This document shows, piece after piece, positions 5,980 through 6,662 of a stretch of DNA of 6,662 nt; position 1 is the stretch's first letter; every line of letters begins with the position of its first letter. Location of the stretch: positions 1 to 6,662 of the forward strand of contig JAJZYI010000190.1 of NCBI GenBank assembly GCA_021798135.1, given 5' to 3'. Position numbers and translations under genes: made by a program. The notes under the pieces are model-generated. The model searched no databases, had not been told where the DNA came from, and saw nothing but the letters and a program-made list of their open reading frames with translations. Origin of the DNA: Actinomycetes bacterium. Its GTDB lineage: Bacteria > Actinomycetota > Acidimicrobiia > Acidimicrobiales > UBA8190.

Positions 5980-6008
5980 CTGAAAGTAGCTAGGGTTCTT
6001 GCTACGTT
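5980..6008 (+). promoter_or_regulatory. Candidate promoter for the ketopantoate reductase-like gene
   Basis: CTGAAA (5980-5985; four of six to TTGACA), a 17-base spacer and TACGTT (6003-6008; TAnnnT) preceded by TGC give the same layout as the promoter before the first SDR gene. An overlapping alternative is TAGACC (5968-5973), 17 bases, TAGGGT (5991-5996). This stretch is the least GC-rich part of the window, as expected for a promoter. A good minus-strand promoter was not resolved, though TATGCT (5971-5966 on the minus side) is a possible -10 for the aldolase gene. Confidence 0.45.
5983..6008. promoter_or_regulatory. Inverted repeat over the divergent promoter, likely operator
   Basis: AAAGTAGC (5983-5990) and GCTACGTT (6001-6008) are inverted copies with one mismatch, separated by ten bases. 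The core GTAGC-N10-GCTAC is perfect. It occupies the spacer and -10 of the candidate plus-strand promoter, and would also block a minus-strand promoter starting here, as for a dimeric repressor controlling both genes. No regulator gene lies within the window. Confidence 0.5.
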
Positions 6009-6039
6009 GCTGCAGGCTCGGCATGCCCCGTCGCGCCCG

Positions 6040-6101
6040 GCACCGTCGGGCAGCCAGCACCGGCAGGCAGCCAGCACCGTCGGGCAGGCAGCACCGGCAG
6101 G
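6040..6101. repeat. Four tandem 17-bp units of two alternating types
   Basis: Units start at 6040, 6057, 6074 and 6091. Type A is GCACCGTCGGGCAGCCA (6040; the copy at 6074 has one change, GGCA at the end). Type B is GCACCGGCAGGCAGCCA (6057; the copy at 6091 decays after GCACCGGCAGG). The A-B-A-B order gives a 34-bp higher-order repeat, with 27 of 28 bases identical between 6040-6067 and 6074-6101. It lies between the promoter and the ribosome binding site of the next gene, so it would be in the mRNA leader. Confidence 0.85.
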
Positions 6102-6146
6102 GCGGGCGGCGTGCGGTTGCGAGGGTTCGCGTCGGGAGGAGGCAGC

Positions 6147-6662
6147 ATGGAACGGGTCGTCGTGATCGGGGCCGGCGGCATCGGCTCCGCCATCGCCGGC
6201 CTGCTGGCACGCGCCGGGGTCGACGCGACGCTGGTGGGACGGTCGCCCGAGCACGTGCGGGCCGTGCAACGCCACGGCCTGCGCATCGAGCACCCGGACG
6301 GCACCGTCGAGCAGGTGGCGGTCGACGCCACCACCGCCGGCGACGCCGGGCAGCCCGGACCCGGCGGGCACGCCACGCACGTGCTGGTCGCCACCAAGTC
6401 GTTCGACACCGCAGGGGCCGCCCAGGCTGCCCGTCCGTTCGTCGGGCCCGGGACCTGGGTCACGACCGTGCAGAACGGGCTCGGCAACGACACCGTGCTG
6501 GCCGAGGCGCTCGGTGCCGATCGCGTGCTGCCGGGGCTCACGACCATCGGTGCCGAACGGCGGGCGGCGGGCACCGTGTTCGTGAGCGCCATGACGGCAG
6601 CGGGCAGGTCGACGACCTACGTCGGGCCGCCCCGGGTGGCCGGGGGCGACCTGGCCGGCGCC
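6147..6662 (+). CDS. Ketopantoate reductase (ApbA/PanE) family protein, N-terminal part, runs off the window
   Basis: The 172 residues visible are the NADPH-binding domain of a ketopantoate reductase-family enzyme; full-length members have about 300 residues, so the helical C-terminal domain lies beyond the right edge. The protein opens with MERVVVIGAGGIGSAIAG, giving the Rossmann motif GAGGIG (8-13), and Arg32 in LVGRS points to NADP(H). The family's conserved Lys is K84 (LVATKSFDT), and the VQNGLGN block (108-114) supplies the conserved Asn110. The start is supported by GGGAGGAGGCAGC just before ATG 6147. The family reduces 2-keto acids; besides 2-dehydropantoate reductase (panE) it contains many catabolic or secondary-pathway enzymes. 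Its position beside an aldolase-fold and SDR genes rather than pan genes argues for a pathway-specific 2-keto or 3-keto acid reductase. I therefore give no panE symbol. Confidence 0.88.
   Translation, partial: MERVVVIGAGGIGSAIAGLLARAGVDATLVGRSPEHVRAVQRHGLRIEHPDGTVEQVAVDATTAGDAGQPGPGGHATHVLVATKSFDTAGAAQAARPFVGPGTWVTTVQNGLGNDTVLAEALGADRVLPGLTTIGAERRAAGTVFVSAMTAAGRSTTYVGPPRVAGGDLAGA

Noticed and set aside
6040..6101. CRISPR array
   Set aside because: The 17-bp units are contiguous with no unique spacers and are too short for CRISPR repeats. They are a plain tandem repeat.
6002..6592. Minus-strand open frames antisense to the reductase gene
   Set aside because: The plus strand carries an unmistakable Rossmann motif, conserved Lys and Asn and a ribosome binding site; the antisense translations show no domain.

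Overview
The window is very GC-rich on both strands (well above 70% G+C by eye), with strong third-position G/C bias, a GTG start, and purine-rich Shine-Dalgarno sites such as GGAGG. This fits a high-GC actinobacterium. Finer placement, for example Acidimicrobiia or Frankia-like lineages, is inference. I see no rRNA, tRNA, transposase, integrase or CRISPR array, and no change in base composition that would mark a recently acquired island.

Seven protein genes fill almost all of the window. From left to right they are: an ACMSD-type amidohydrolase/decarboxylase-like protein (+, 133-1143); an FAD-dependent dehydrogenase of the fumarate reductase/3-ketosteroid dehydrogenase superfamily (-, 1218-2705); two classical short-chain dehydrogenases (+, 2933-3619 and 3711-4472); a small uncharacterised protein with a possible His/Cys metal site (-, 4553-5152); a class II aldolase/adducin-fold protein (-, 5153-5902); and the N-terminal part of a ketopantoate-reductase-family dehydrogenase that runs off the right edge (+, from 6147).

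The genes form two convergent junctions (1144-1217 and 4473-4552), both with compact GC hairpins that could end transcription. They also form two divergent promoter regions (2706-2932 and 5903-6146). Both divergent regions contain the same extended -10-like block, TGCTACnnTnCTGC, facing the + strand. The right-hand one also carries an inverted repeat (GTAGC-N10-GCTAC) over the promoter and a four-copy 17-bp tandem repeat in the leader.

Taken together this looks like part of a catabolic gene cluster. It has a flavin dehydrogenase, two SDRs that appear to use different cofactors, a 2-ketoacid-reductase-like enzyme, and two metal-dependent C-C lyase/hydrolase-fold enzymes that could decarboxylate or hydrolyse ring-derived acids. 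The substrate cannot be read from the sequence; an aromatic acid, steroid or other cyclic carboxylate is a reasonable guess. Two enzymes deviate at a usual active-site position: Asn for the conserved Asp in the amidohydrolase, and Gly where aldolases have the catalytic Glu. This suggests non-canonical reactions. I found no evidence of a defence system, secondary-metabolite assembly line or other wholly new system; the least explained item is the 199-residue protein coupled to the class II aldolase gene.
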